Source of the DNA: Novosphingobium sp. ERN07
GTDB taxonomy: Bacteria > Pseudomonadota > Alphaproteobacteria > Sphingomonadales > Sphingomonadaceae
Length of the DNA: 64,000 nt
Reading direction: 5' to 3'
Assembly: GCF_012641335.1 (NCBI RefSeq)
Contig: NZ_JABAID010000007.1
Span: forward strand, 124,001 to 188,000
Translations under genes and position numbers: made by a program
The notes under the pieces: model-generated
The model's input: only the letters and a program-made list of their open reading frames with translations
Told to the model about the DNA's origin: nothing
The model's database searches: none
Part shown: piece after piece, positions 1 through 9,470 of the stretch
Numbering within the stretch: position 1 is the stretch's first letter
Layout of the letters: every line of letters starts with the position of its first letter

Positions 1-725
1 ATCGGCATCACCACGCTGAGCGCCATGAAGGCGATGCGGCGCGGCCAGGACCGAAAGCAGACGTTGGCCACCAATGCGCCATAGGCAATCATCGCGATCA
101 GGAACTTCACGCCTGAACAGGCCTCGGCCACTTCGAAATAGCCGCCCGGCGTGGTGATGAACACGCCTTCGATATGTGCAGGCACCTGCGAAAGATCGAG
201 CAGGATCATGGTGATTGCGGCGGTGATCGTCTGGAGCGTGGGCACCAGTTCATCGCCTGCCGGCACAAGGAACAGCATGTAGGCTAGCGGGAACAGCAGC
301 GCCACTGATGCGCGCGGGCCAAGCAGCGTCAGCACGCTGGCTTGTGCCATCAGCACCACACCAAGCTGTTTTGCCAGCGAAAGCCCGGCGAAATCGCCAA
401 GCAGCCACAGGAAACCCGCGCCCCCGAACAGGACGAGGCCGGGCCACCAGCCTTCAGGCGCGATCTTCACCACTTCGCGCCAGCGCAAGGAAACCAGCCA
501 GCCAAGAATGAAGGGGATCAGCAAAACGTGGTTGTAGGTGGACGCATCCCACCATTGCAGAAACATCGCCTGCCAGTCTGCCGCGAACAGCACGACATTG
601 CCCAGCCACGCCAGCGCGATACAGCCAAGCGCGCGGCGCCATCCGGCAGGAAGCTTGGCCCACGCCCGGCCAAGGGGGGCATCTTGCACCAGATTATGCG
701 GCACAGGACGTGCTTTCCCGGCCAT
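1..725 (-). CDS. xrtA: Exosortase A (XrtA), C-terminus cut by window edge
   Basis: Multi-pass membrane protease-transpeptidase that recognises C-terminal PEP-CTERM sorting signals. Reading leftward from the ATG at 725, 241 residues are visible. They are rich in hydrophobic segments and contain the exosortase hallmarks YNHVLLIPF (about 65-73), VPAGDELVP (154-162) and EACSGVK (201-207). Cys203 is the expected nucleophile. The later Arg and His of the family's catalytic triad lie beyond the left edge. The start overlaps the upstream glycosyltransferase by 32 bases, so it is the last visible gene of the exopolysaccharide operon. Family assignment is confident from the motifs and from the unmistakable XrtA gene neighbourhood. 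Whether a C-terminal EpsI-type domain is fused cannot be seen. Confidence 0.93.
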   Translation of the reverse strand, partial: MAGKARPVPHNLVQDAPLGRAWAKLPAGWRRALGCIALAWLGNVVLFAADWQAMFLQWWDASTYNHVLLIPFILGWLVSLRWREVVKIAPEGWWPGLVLFGGAGFLWLLGDFAGLSLAKQLGVVLMAQASVLTLLGPRASVALLFPLAYMLFLVPAGDELVPTLQTITAAITMILLDLSQVPAHIEGVFITTPGGYFEVAEACSGVKFLIAMIAYGALVANVCFRSWPRRIAFMALSVVMP

Positions 726-1923
726 CAAGGCCGAGTAGGCCCGCCAGGGGTGCCAAGACGCCTGCCCAGCCGCATTTATCCAGCACAAAGGCGCGGGCTG
801 ACTGGCCGATGGCAGTGGCGCGCACCTTGTCGTGCAACAGGCTCAAGGCCTGCCGCGCCAAAGTATCCGTCCCGGCTGCGACAACGATCTCCTGCCCATC
901 GCGCGCAGGGATTCCGGTCGCGGCTTCGGGCGTGGCGAGGACCGGGCGGGCCATTGCCATCGCTTCGAGCACCTTGTTCTGCACGCCGCGTGCAATCGTC
1001 AGCGGCGCGACAACCAGATCTGCCCCGGCAATCCAAGGGCGCACGTCGAGCACCGCGCCGGTCACATGCGTGCCATTCACGCCTTCGAGCGAACGCACGG
1101 CCAGCGTGGGCGCGCGACCCACCACATTGAAACGCGCCTGCGGGAACGTGGCCTGAACTTTCGGCATGACTTCGCGCGCGAACATTTCCACCGCAGCGGC
1201 ATTGGGGGGATAGTCCATCTGCCCGGTGAAGGTCAGGTGCGGCCCCTCGCCCGCCATTTCCGGCGCGGGCGGCATATCGACGGGATCGAAGAAATCGGTG
1301 TCTATACCATTGCCCAGCGCCATGACCTGCGGTTGCGGCCCAGGTGACAGGCGCTCGCTGAAAAGCGCTGCCTCTTCGGCTGTCACCAGCAGGCTGGCAT
1401 GAACGCGGCGGGCAACATCGCTTTCGAAGCGCGAAAGCAGCCGTGCTTCACGCGCGTACATCCGGTCCAGCGGAAAGCGGGCCTGCGCGGCATAGGCTTC
1501 GAACTTGGCCGAATCCACGTCGACGAAATCCATCACCGAGCGCCCGGCAAAGCCATCGGGAATGTATTGGGCCATCTGGCCGGAGAATACATAGATGGCC
1601 GAAATCGGATGCTCTGCCAGCACCCGCGCAACATAGGCGGCCAGAGTCTTGTCGGCAAAGGCCGTAAGGCTCACCGGCTTGCCCGACGCCAGCGCTTCAA
1701 CCCCGGCCAGTTTCAGGGAACGGGTGCGACGGACGAGGCAATGGCTTTTGGCAACGGCGGCAAGATCGGGTTCGTGGCCCATGTCGCCTTCATCATCGGC
1801 AAAACAGGCGACGTGAACCGGGACCATCGCGGCAATGTGCCGCAGCACATGGCAGGAACGGATCTTGTCGCCGCGATCAGGCGGAAACGGAATGCGGTGG
1901 GCAAGGAACAGCACCTCGCTCAT
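694..1923 (-). CDS. XrtA-associated glycosyltransferase (stp1-like, GT4-type)
   Basis: Predicted sugar transferase of the family found next to exosortase A (TIGR03087-like). From the ATG at 1923 the protein begins MSEVLFLAHRIPFPPDRGDK, the typical N-terminus of a GT-B fold enzyme. The C-terminal half carries the nucleotide-sugar binding region (TFTGQMDYPPN, NVVGRAP, VAPLTIARGVQNKVLEAMA), where the Glu of the NKVLEAMA stretch is the usual GT4 donor-site residue. The start codon overlaps the stop of the FemAB-like gene as ATGA (1920-1923), which argues against the longer reading that begins at 1986. It probably adds a residue to the polysaccharide made by this locus. Acceptor and donor cannot be read from sequence. 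Confidence 0.9.
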   Translation of the reverse strand: MSEVLFLAHRIPFPPDRGDKIRSCHVLRHIAAMVPVHVACFADDEGDMGHEPDLAAVAKSHCLVRRTRSLKLAGVEALASGKPVSLTAFADKTLAAYVARVLAEHPISAIYVFSGQMAQYIPDGFAGRSVMDFVDVDSAKFEAYAAQARFPLDRMYAREARLLSRFESDVARRVHASLLVTAEEAALFSERLSPGPQPQVMALGNGIDTDFFDPVDMPPAPEMAGEGPHLTFTGQMDYPPNAAAVEMFAREVMPKVQATFPQARFNVVGRAPTLAVRSLEGVNGTHVTGAVLDVRPWIAGADLVVAPLTIARGVQNKVLEAMAMARPVLATPEAATGIPARDGQEIVVAAGTDTLARQALSLLHDKVRATAIGQSARAFVLDKCGWAGVLAPLAGLLGLDGRESTSCAA

Positions 1924-2975
1924 GCAAGACCCTGCGCAATAAACGGCCCGACCCGGTTCGCGACCGCCAAGGGCAGCTTCTGCCATAGCTTTATCTTGGC
2001 CTGATAGCGCGGGCTTAACGGGTTAACGTCACGCGGGGCCTGCCCATCGGCCGTCCAGTGGGCATAGCTGAGCGGTTCGGGCGTAAAACCCCAGTTGCGC
2101 TTGAAGTGGTAAGCCCCGGTATCAACTTTCGAGCGTCCGAAATCGAACCTGTCGCAGCCCTTCGCCCGCGCATGGTTCATCAGCGCATAATACATCACAT
2201 CGTTGGCACGCATGGTCCGCGCGGCAAACACGCCGCCGCCCCAATAGGGCATGACCGCGCCACGATGGTAAAGGCTCAGCACCGAAGCGAGCGGTTGCCC
2301 TTCGTGCAGCACGGTCAGGATATCGGCATCATCGCCAAAGGCATCCATCACCGCGTCGAACAGGCGCTTGGGGAAAACCGGCGTGCCCAGATTACGCACG
2401 GATTCTGCGTAGACGGCATAGTGCATTGCGCGATCATCAATGCTGCGCCCGGTGCGGACGTCCATTGCATAGCCCAGCCCACGACGCACTTCGGCGCGCT
2501 GTTTGCGCGGGATCGTGAGCAATTGGGCATCATCGTCCGCAGCCAGCGGCATGACGAACCCGGCGTGGCTATCGGTTTTTAAATGCCATTCCGGCCCCTG
2601 CGGCAGAGGACCGCCACGCAGTTCGACGCTGGGGCAGTTCAACCGCACCGCGAGTTCCTGCGCCGCTGCAAACAGCGCCGCATCGCCCTCGCCCACCACA
2701 CCGCCGCCGACGCCGAAGCCGGTCGATGCCAGCGCGCGACCGAACAACGGGGAGTGGACTTCGTGAAGGGGCAGCACGCTACGGATCGCGCCATCCTGTT
2801 CGGACAGGAGAATATGCGTCCTGTGTCCGGTCGCCTGCTCAACCGCATCGAGCCATTCAAGCCGGTGAAAAGCAGTTGTGTCGGAATGATCGGCCAGAAA
2901 CCGGGCAATTGCGCCCCGGTCGCCCGCATCGGCCAGCCGGGCAACGGTGCTGGAAAGGAAGAACGGCGCGTTCAT
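1920..2975 (-). CDS. FemAB-like XrtA/PEP-CTERM system-associated protein
   Basis: A 351-residue protein of the FemAB/GNAT-fold group that sits in exosortase-A loci. Visible features are an N-terminal acyltransferase-like half (HSDTTAFHRLEWLDAV near 30-45) and a C-terminal half with VMYYALMNHARAKGCDRFDFGRSK and a following YHFKRNWGF, typical of FemAB-like acyl/aminoacyl transferases. It is translationally coupled on both sides: ATGA overlap with the deacetylase (2972-2975) and with the glycosyltransferase (1920-1923). The likely role is acyl or aminoacyl modification of the exopolysaccharide or of an envelope component. The substrate is unknown. Confidence 0.9.
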   Translation of the reverse strand: MNAPFFLSSTVARLADAGDRGAIARFLADHSDTTAFHRLEWLDAVEQATGHRTHILLSEQDGAIRSVLPLHEVHSPLFGRALASTGFGVGGGVVGEGDAALFAAAQELAVRLNCPSVELRGGPLPQGPEWHLKTDSHAGFVMPLAADDDAQLLTIPRKQRAEVRRGLGYAMDVRTGRSIDDRAMHYAVYAESVRNLGTPVFPKRLFDAVMDAFGDDADILTVLHEGQPLASVLSLYHRGAVMPYWGGGVFAARTMRANDVMYYALMNHARAKGCDRFDFGRSKVDTGAYHFKRNWGFTPEPLSYAHWTADGQAPRDVNPLSPRYQAKIKLWQKLPLAVANRVGPFIAQGLA

Positions 2976-3850
2976 GCAGCCTTCCTCAACGGCGTGCGCG
3001 CGCCTTCGATAGCCGCAACCTCATCCATGCGGCCCCAGCGGAACTCGCGGACCAACCGCGCAAGCTTTGCCGCCATGACATCGAGATTGGTGTAGTGCCG
3101 CAATCGCGATTTCAGCGGCGCGACTGCGGGCCGGGGCTGGTCGGGATCAATTTCCCACGGGTGGAAATAGAACGCCGCAGGCCGTCCATCACGCAGATTC
3201 ACCTGCCGGATCGCCCAGCGCGACACGGCATAGGGCAGCAGGCGGAAAAACCCGCCCCCACCTGCCGCCATGCGCCGCCCGGCAACTTCCGCCGTGGTCA
3301 CCGGAATTTCGATGAAATCCGCACCATCGACCGGACGGAAGGCAAAACGCGGCGCTTCACGCCAGCCGTAATGATCATGCACCACGGGCGCGACTGAGGA
3401 GGAATAGACATAGCCCTGCTCTACCAGCACTTCGTGCGCCCAAGGCGTGCGTGCATCGATCGAAAAGCTTGGCGCGCGATAGCCGATCACGCGCTGCCCG
3501 GTGGTGTCTTCCAGCACCTTGCGCGCGCGGTCGATATCCGCGCCGAACGCATCGCGCCCCAGCGTGAAAACGCGCGCATGGTCCCATCCGTGGCTGGCGA
3601 TTTCGTGGCCCGCATCGGCAATCTGCCGCATCATCAGCGGATAGCGCTCAGCAATCCAGCCCAGCGTGAAGAACGTGCCCTTCACCCCCGCCGCATCGAA
3701 CAGCGCGAGCACTTCGGCGCAGTTGCGCTCCACCCGGCAGGTCAGGCTGTCCCAATCCTTGCGGTCGATCACCGTTTCGAACGCGCCGACCTGAAACCAG
3801 TCCTCGACGTCGACCGAAAGGCCGTTCAGCACACCTGTCGGCGTGGTCAT
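2972..3850 (-). CDS. XrtA system polysaccharide deacetylase (NodB-like)
   Basis: Carbohydrate esterase of the NodB fold, expected to remove acetyl groups from the exopolysaccharide. The N-terminus has the DVEDWFQVGAFE signature, with metal-site Asp of the family's SVDVED motif. GTFFTLGWIAERYPLM and EIASHGWDH follow, the latter giving the conserved HGxxH-type metal ligands. GYRAPSFSI gives the RxPxF motif. A C-terminal HPWEIDPDQPR segment is typical of the PEP-CTERM subtype. I chose the ATG at 3850 because GGGGGTG sits about seven bases upstream. A GTG at 3865 would add five residues. It overlaps the FemAB-like gene as ATGA. Confidence 0.9.
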   Translation of the reverse strand: MTTPTGVLNGLSVDVEDWFQVGAFETVIDRKDWDSLTCRVERNCAEVLALFDAAGVKGTFFTLGWIAERYPLMMRQIADAGHEIASHGWDHARVFTLGRDAFGADIDRARKVLEDTTGQRVIGYRAPSFSIDARTPWAHEVLVEQGYVYSSSVAPVVHDHYGWREAPRFAFRPVDGADFIEIPVTTAEVAGRRMAAGGGGFFRLLPYAVSRWAIRQVNLRDGRPAAFYFHPWEIDPDQPRPAVAPLKSRLRHYTNLDVMAAKLARLVREFRWGRMDEVAAIEGARTPLRKAA

Positions 3851-3875
3851 GTTCTGCACCCCCACGATGCGCCGC

Positions 3876-5243
3876 TCAGGCAGCGGCGCGGTGGAAATCT
3901 TCGGCTTCGATCCACTCGATCAGCATGGTCAGGGTGTGGCGGATGGCCGTTTCCTGCTCTGCCGTGCGCGTTTCAAGCTTCGCGATCCGGCGCTGCACTT
4001 CATCGAACGCAGCCATGATCTGTTCGTCGCCCGGACGACTTTCCAGTGCGGCGATGCGGCGATTGGCCTCTTCAAGCGCACTCACCACATCTTCGTTGAA
4101 AGCGGAATCAACAGCAGCAGGGCGGGCTTCAAGCGCAGCAATGCGCCGCTCGGCCTCGTCCAGTTGTACCTGAAGTTGCGCCTGGCTTTCAAAGTCCGGC
4201 AAAACCGGTTCGGCAGCAGCGACACGCATATCGGCCAGTTCGATAATCGCCTGCTGCAACTCGGCAATTTGCTCGTCCCGCTCGGCCAGTGCGGCGCGCC
4301 AAGCGCTGTCGTCAAACACGGGGGTTGGCGCAGCAGCAAAGGCTTGGGGGGCGACTGCTGTGGGCAGGTCTACCACGGGCGCTTCGGCCGCCGGAACCGG
4401 CGTTACCTTGGGCTGCGATGTGTTCAACCCGCCATCGCCTGCCAGATCGGAAAGCACCGCCTGCAACATGGCCGCATCGATATGGTCGCGCTGCTCCACC
4501 GCGCCCATCAGCAACACGCGGTTGATCAACTGGTTCACCCGGCGCGGCACGCCGCCGCTGGCCTTGGCAAGATCGGCATAGACGCGCGCATCAAACTGCG
4601 GACGGCCCTGCCAGCCGACCAGCGCAAGGCGATGTTCGATATAGGCACCGACTTCCGCAGGCTCCATCGCATCGAGGTGATGCGAAGCGATCACGCGCTG
4701 GCGGAGTTGCTCCAGTTCATCGGACGTCTGCAAAAGCGTGCGAAATTCGGGCTGGCCCAGCAGCAGTATCTGCAACAGCGGATGCGCGCCCAACTGGAAG
4801 TTGGACAGCATCCGCAGTTCTTCCAGTGCTTCGACCGAAAGGTTCTGCGATTCGTCCACCACCAGCAGGCAACGGCGGCCTTCGCGCGCTTCATGGTGCA
4901 GGAAGGCTTCGATCTGAGCGAGTGCGGTGGCCTTGTCATGCCCGGCCACTTCAAGGCCGAACGCGCGCGCCGCAACGTGGATCAGTTCTTCGCCATCCAG
5001 CGCCGAGGTGACGATCTGCGCCGCCGTCAGCCGTGCCCGGTCAACCGAAGCCATGAGGTGCGCCGCAAGCGTCGATTTGCCCGCGCCAACCTCGCCGGTG
5101 ATGACGATGAAGCCTTCGCCCTGCGCAAGGCCATAGCCAAGATAGGACAGCGCCTTGCGATGCGTTCCGCTCTCGAAATAAAAGCGCGGGTCGGGCGTAA
5201 GCTGGAACGGGCGACCACTCAGGCCATAGAACTCATCGTACAT
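3876..5243 (-). CDS. XrtA/PEP-CTERM system-associated ExeA-like AAA ATPase
   Basis: A 455-residue protein related to the secretion ATPase ExeA/GspA. The N-terminus MYDEFYGLSGRPFQLTPDPR is diagnostic. Walker A is GEVGAGKST (about 50-58) and Walker B is CLLVVDESQN (about 124-133). The helicase-like sensor region follows (QLRQRVIASHHL, then GGVPRRVNQLINRVL). The C-terminal third, after an Ala/Pro/Val-rich linker, is a predicted coiled coil built from repeated RRIAALE-type heptads (roughly 315-440). It lies 16 bases downstream of the outer-membrane protein gene. It probably energises or organises assembly of the polysaccharide export machine at the inner membrane. Confidence 0.9.
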   Translation of the reverse strand: MYDEFYGLSGRPFQLTPDPRFYFESGTHRKALSYLGYGLAQGEGFIVITGEVGAGKSTLAAHLMASVDRARLTAAQIVTSALDGEELIHVAARAFGLEVAGHDKATALAQIEAFLHHEAREGRRCLLVVDESQNLSVEALEELRMLSNFQLGAHPLLQILLLGQPEFRTLLQTSDELEQLRQRVIASHHLDAMEPAEVGAYIEHRLALVGWQGRPQFDARVYADLAKASGGVPRRVNQLINRVLLMGAVEQRDHIDAAMLQAVLSDLAGDGGLNTSQPKVTPVPAAEAPVVDLPTAVAPQAFAAAPTPVFDDSAWRAALAERDEQIAELQQAIIELADMRVAAAEPVLPDFESQAQLQVQLDEAERRIAALEARPAAVDSAFNEDVVSALEEANRRIAALESRPGDEQIMAAFDEVQRRIAKLETRTAEQETAIRHTLTMLIEWIEAEDFHRAAA

Positions 5244-5259
5244 CAGCCGTCTCCAGGCA

Positions 5260-6948
5260 TCAGAAGCTGTACCGCAGGCCTACAAGGCCGGATGCAATTG
5301 TCTGATCTTCAAGCAGAGTTTGGTTAAAACTATCTATACCGACCGCTGCGGAAGCTGCTAAGCGATCCGTCAGGTTGCGGAAGTACGAGGCATTCGCGCC
5401 AATGGCCGTGGTGCTGCCAAGGTTGCTTGAACCCGGTTCGAACCAAGCCGAATAGGCCGAGATGGCAAAGCTGGAGCGGCGGTCGATCGGGCCGTTCAGC
5501 CCTGCCGAAACATAGTAGCTTTCGTCGATCACGCCATTTGCCGCGCCCAGCACCGAATCCGCGCGCGCGATGAAGCTGCGGCGGATGTAGCCCGCACCGA
5601 TGCCAGCGGTCATGCGGCCGATCTGGCGCGAATAGCTGCCATTGATGCTCCGCGCGCGGAATACCGCCGAGGACACCGACGACAGCGCGTTGTTCACGCA
5701 ACCGCCTGCTTGCGAGCCATTGGCGCAGCCACCGATCTGGCCGTTGAACGGGTTGCGCGTGACCTCGAAATCAGTCGGCAGATCACGCAGGGCGCGCGTT
5801 ACCTGTCCACCAAAGCCGGATACGTTGTCAGAAGCCGCAATGGTCAACTGGCTGCGCGCATCGGGCACGTAGGAGAAGCTGCCGTAATAGGTCGTGCTGT
5901 CGTAGCGGCGCCCGACAAAGGCGCTCAGCGCTGTGCGACGGCTTGGCCGCCACATCACACCAGCATCCCAAGTCAAGCCATCGGTTTCATATGCTAGCTG
6001 GCGCGGCTGCGACTTGTCGGTCACGAACCGCCCGTCACTGCCGACCACCGCCACGCCATTGCCATCACGCACGGCATCGCGTGACGATATTTCAACGTCT
6101 TCGTAGCCAATCGCCCCCACCACGGCGAGCGATTGGGTGACCGGATATGTCACCTGCACGCCGCCACGCAGATCGCGAACGCGCTGATCAAGGTTGGAAA
6201 TATCTTCCTGAAAATACGAACCCGATGCGGTCACGCCCACTGGCAGCACCGTGCCCGGCGCGACGCCCGCCGAAATCTGCGCCGACTGCACGACCGAATC
6301 GTCGAAGATATCGTTCAGCGGCTGCCCGGCAGAACCCTGCAGCACGTTCTCCTGCTCCAGCCGGTTGTAGCCGACAAGGTAGGATGCCGAAAGCGCCACA
6401 TCGCCCATATGGGTAGACAGCGCAGGCCCTGCATAGAGCGAGTAAATCTGGCTCACCGCATCGTTGTTGGCCAGAGCATTGAGCGCCGAAGCGCCGCCGA
6501 CGCCGATGTTGCTCCGCGTCGCCAGCGCGCCTGCTTCCACCGAAAGCGTGCGCGGGATCAGATCGTGGCGCACGCGGGCAAGGCCCGAAAGCGTATCCCC
6601 ATCTGCCACGCGGTCTGACTGCGAAATGCGCCGTTCATAGCGCACGGAAATCGCACCTTCAGTCCTACGCCCTTGCAGGCTTACGTCCACACCCGCCGCC
6701 AGCGAGCTGTAGGTCAGCACCTCGTCTCCGGGAGCAAGCTCCCACAGCACGTTCTGCACGGCTTCGATATAGGGCCGCACTGTGGTGCGCGCACCCGTGC
6801 CGCCGCTGCTGCGCGAGGAACTGTTGCCCGCCGAAGGGCCATCGCCCTCGACATTTTCGTAACCGAGAGACTGCGCGTGCAGCGGCGACGCAGCAAAAGC
6901 CGTCGCGGCCAGCAAAGCCAAGCGGAGGGGAAGAGCCGGTCTGGTCAT
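5260..6948 (-). CDS. XrtA/PEP-CTERM system-associated outer-membrane beta-barrel protein
   Basis: A 562-residue protein of the TIGR03016-type family found in exosortase-A loci. It has a cleavable signal peptide (hydrophobic 8-20, cleavage near LHAQ at 23-26). Many short alternating hydrophobic/polar strands with turn-rich loops follow, ending in SGLVGLRYSF with the C-terminal Phe expected of BAM substrates. Its start overlaps the stop of the tyrosine kinase as ATGA (6945-6948). The likely role is an outer-membrane pore or scaffold in exopolysaccharide secretion. The barrel is inferred from pattern, not shown. Confidence 0.88.
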   Translation of the reverse strand: MTRPALPLRLALLAATAFAASPLHAQSLGYENVEGDGPSAGNSSSRSSGGTGARTTVRPYIEAVQNVLWELAPGDEVLTYSSLAAGVDVSLQGRRTEGAISVRYERRISQSDRVADGDTLSGLARVRHDLIPRTLSVEAGALATRSNIGVGGASALNALANNDAVSQIYSLYAGPALSTHMGDVALSASYLVGYNRLEQENVLQGSAGQPLNDIFDDSVVQSAQISAGVAPGTVLPVGVTASGSYFQEDISNLDQRVRDLRGGVQVTYPVTQSLAVVGAIGYEDVEISSRDAVRDGNGVAVVGSDGRFVTDKSQPRQLAYETDGLTWDAGVMWRPSRRTALSAFVGRRYDSTTYYGSFSYVPDARSQLTIAASDNVSGFGGQVTRALRDLPTDFEVTRNPFNGQIGGCANGSQAGGCVNNALSSVSSAVFRARSINGSYSRQIGRMTAGIGAGYIRRSFIARADSVLGAANGVIDESYYVSAGLNGPIDRRSSFAISAYSAWFEPGSSNLGSTTAIGANASYFRNLTDRLAASAAVGIDSFNQTLLEDQTIASGLVGLRYSF

Positions 6949-7916
6949 TCCTTGTATCCGTAATAGGTGCCAAATCGGCGGCCCGTGGTTGAAAAGCGGG
7001 TGCCGTTGAGCAGGAGCTTGATGTCATCGCACGCGCCCAGAAGGCCCACTGCATCGCGCAGCGCGGCCTCTCCGGTTCCATCGGCGCGCACCACAACCAC
7101 CGTCTGGCCGACATGCTTGGCCAAGACCGTTGCAGGCGATGCGGCCAGCACCGGAGGCGAATCGAAAATGACGATGCGATTGGGCGAATGCGCCGTCAGC
7201 CGGGCCAGCACGGCCTCGGTGCGGGCCGAGGCGAGGAATTCCGTGTCGGATCCGGTCGCGTTGCCTGCGGGCAGCACATAAAGCCCGCCGATATCGGTGC
7301 CGATCACGCAATCTTCCACCGGCAGCGAAGGATCAGCCAGCGCATCCATCAGCCCCTTCCCACCCGGCAGACCAAGCGTTGAAAGGACCGAAGGCTTGGC
7401 AAAGTCGGCATCGACCAGCAGGACTTCGTTGTCCTTTTCCGCCGCGATGGAAATCGCCAGGTTCACCGCGCAAAAGGTCTTGCCCTCGCCCGGATGCGCC
7501 GAAGCGATAAGGATGCGCTCGCCATGCGGCGCGCCCGTCCCGGCCCGCGATTCAGCAGCCACGCGCAGCAGTTGCCGCTTCACGATGCGGAACTCTTCAA
7601 GCGTCCCGGTCACAGCGCTTTCCGGCTCGATGATGCACTGTTCGCGCAAGTGCTGGCGGTCGATCTTGTGATAGGCCCCGGCAAACGGCTTCACCGCAAC
7701 GATCGGTTCAGGCGGCGGCGGCGCAAATGGCGCAGGCGCTGCAACTGGCGCTGGAGCAACCGGTGCCACCGTCGGCGCGACCGGCGCGGCCTTGGGCGCT
7801 GGCGGAAGGTCTGGCACCACTGGCCGCGTCTGCGTGCGGAAATCGAAGCTGCCCGATGCGCGCTCGATCAGCGACGGCCCTGATGGCGGAACCGGGATCT
7901 TGGTCTGGTCGGTCAT
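6945..7916 (-). CDS. XrtA-associated tyrosine autokinase (CpsD/BY-kinase)
   Basis: Cytoplasmic half of a split bacterial tyrosine kinase that regulates polysaccharide chain length. After a Pro/Ala-rich N-terminal linker (about 45-105), the catalytic domain shows Walker A (SAHPGEGKT, about 170), Walker A' (LLVDADFAKPSV) and Walker B (IVIFDSPPV). The C-terminus ends in TYYGYKE, a short Tyr-containing tail of the kind autophosphorylated in BY-kinases. The ATG at 7916 follows the chain-length gene by 11 bases; longer readings run into that gene. It pairs functionally with the Wzz-like protein encoded just upstream. Confidence 0.92.
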   Translation of the reverse strand: MTDQTKIPVPPSGPSLIERASGSFDFRTQTRPVVPDLPPAPKAAPVAPTVAPVAPAPVAAPAPFAPPPPEPIVAVKPFAGAYHKIDRQHLREQCIIEPESAVTGTLEEFRIVKRQLLRVAAESRAGTGAPHGERILIASAHPGEGKTFCAVNLAISIAAEKDNEVLLVDADFAKPSVLSTLGLPGGKGLMDALADPSLPVEDCVIGTDIGGLYVLPAGNATGSDTEFLASARTEAVLARLTAHSPNRIVIFDSPPVLAASPATVLAKHVGQTVVVVRADGTGEAALRDAVGLLGACDDIKLLLNGTRFSTTGRRFGTYYGYKE

Positions 7917-7927
7917 CGCGCTGCTCC

Positions 7928-9445
7928 TCAGGCCACCATGCCGCGCTTCAGCATTTCCACGCCGAGCAAGACGAAAAGGACGATGAACAACCCGGCAAGG
8001 CCGCCCGCGAACCACTTGAGCCGCTTGATCCGCTCTGCCCGTGCAGTGCGCGTGATCGCCTCGGAAACCGCGCCCAGCACCGGCAGTCCCGTGGCCCGCT
8101 CAAGCTGGCCTGTGGTCGAATAAGCAGACTTCAGCTGCGCCAGAGCAAAGGCTCCCGCTCCGCCTGCGCCAATCCCCACGATCAGCACCAGCATCAGCAA
8201 CAGCGGACGGTCGGGCGCGGATGGGCCGGAAGGCATCGTCGGCGGATCGATCACCTCGAACTTCACCGCATCGCGCTCGGTCTCCACCTGCCCGCGCAGG
8301 CGCAACTGTTCGCGGTCGCGCAGCAGCTTGTCGTACTGCTCCTTGTAGACGTCATAATCGCGGTTGATGCGCGCGGCTTCGGCGGCCACAGTCGGCTCGC
8401 TATATTGTTGCGCGGTCAATTGCGCGATTTCGGCCTGAAGCGATCCCTTGCGCGATTGCAGCGCGACAAGGCTGGCTTCGCGATCGGCTTTGATCGAAAC
8501 GAGCGAGGCATAGGCCGGATTGGGCGCACCGCCCCCACCGCCTTCGCCCGCAGCAGCCTTTTGCAGGCCTGCAATCTGCCCTTTCACCGCAACAACGTCG
8601 GGATGGCTGTCGGTCAGACCCCGCGCGCGCATGGAAGCGAGATCGGATTGCGCCTGCGCCAGCGCACCCTTGGCGCCGCCCCCCACTCCTGCCACGGCAA
8701 TCGTCTGCGGCGTGCCCGAAAGCTGACCGTTGATCGAAGCCAATGCGCTCTGCGCCGCCAGCAGGTTCGATTCGACATCACGCAACTGGTTACGAGCCGC
8801 CTCGATCCGCGTGGTGAACGACCCCGCACCGGGCACAAAGCCCGCATTCTTCGCCTCGAACTCGGTCCGCTTCAGCTCGGCTGCTTCCAGATCTTTCTTA
8901 CGGGTCGCAAGCTGCTGGTCCATGAAGGCCAGCGTATCGGTCATCTCGCCGCGCCCGCCCGCAAGGTTCTCTTCGCGGAAGATGTCGATCATCTTCTGCA
9001 CGATATCCTGCGCCAGCTTGGCGTTTTCGGCATCGTTGCGCCCGCCGCCGCCCGCATTGCCGGTGATCTCGAACAGGTTGTCCTGCTGGCTCACCACTTT
9101 CACGTTCTTGCCCAGCCCGGCGACTGCGGCCTGCATTTGCTTGTCGTCGGTGACCTTGTCGCCCAACCGGGTCGCACGGATGACCTTTTCGAGGTTGACC
9201 GAACTGGTCAGCGTCTGGCGCACCCGCTCGATATCGCGCTTGCGGTCACCGCCGATACCAATCTGATCGGCCAGCACGTCGTCGATCTGCACAAAGATGC
9301 GCGCTTTGGATTCATAGCTGTTGGGCACCATCGCCACCACCAGCCAGCCTGCCATGCACACCGCCCACGCAATCGCCAGCGCGATCCAGCGTCGGTGCCA
9401 GATGCCGTGGAGTGCGATACGCACTTCTTCGTAGATGCTGGTCAT
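7928..9445 (-). CDS. XrtA system polysaccharide chain-length determinant (Wzz/GNVR-type)
   Basis: Inner-membrane co-polymerase of 505 residues. It has an N-terminal membrane helix (about 17-37, WIALAIAWAVCMAGWLVVAM) and a large periplasmic coiled-coil-rich domain (about 60-420) containing LAFMDQQLATRKKDLEAAE and the arginine-finger-type GNVR region. A second membrane helix (GPSAPDRPLLLMLVLIVGIGAG area) and a third hydrophobic stretch near the C-terminus (FAGGLAGLFIVLFVLLGVE) complete it. It stimulates and controls export and polymerisation together with the adjacent tyrosine kinase and Wza-like protein. The operon order lipoprotein, chain-length protein, kinase is the standard one for exosortase-A loci. 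Confidence 0.92.
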   Translation of the reverse strand: MTSIYEEVRIALHGIWHRRWIALAIAWAVCMAGWLVVAMVPNSYESKARIFVQIDDVLADQIGIGGDRKRDIERVRQTLTSSVNLEKVIRATRLGDKVTDDKQMQAAVAGLGKNVKVVSQQDNLFEITGNAGGGGRNDAENAKLAQDIVQKMIDIFREENLAGGRGEMTDTLAFMDQQLATRKKDLEAAELKRTEFEAKNAGFVPGAGSFTTRIEAARNQLRDVESNLLAAQSALASINGQLSGTPQTIAVAGVGGGAKGALAQAQSDLASMRARGLTDSHPDVVAVKGQIAGLQKAAAGEGGGGGAPNPAYASLVSIKADREASLVALQSRKGSLQAEIAQLTAQQYSEPTVAAEAARINRDYDVYKEQYDKLLRDREQLRLRGQVETERDAVKFEVIDPPTMPSGPSAPDRPLLLMLVLIVGIGAGGAGAFALAQLKSAYSTTGQLERATGLPVLGAVSEAITRTARAERIKRLKWFAGGLAGLFIVLFVLLGVEMLKRGMVA

Positions 9446-9470
9446 GGCCGCCGTGTCCCCCGCCCGCCGC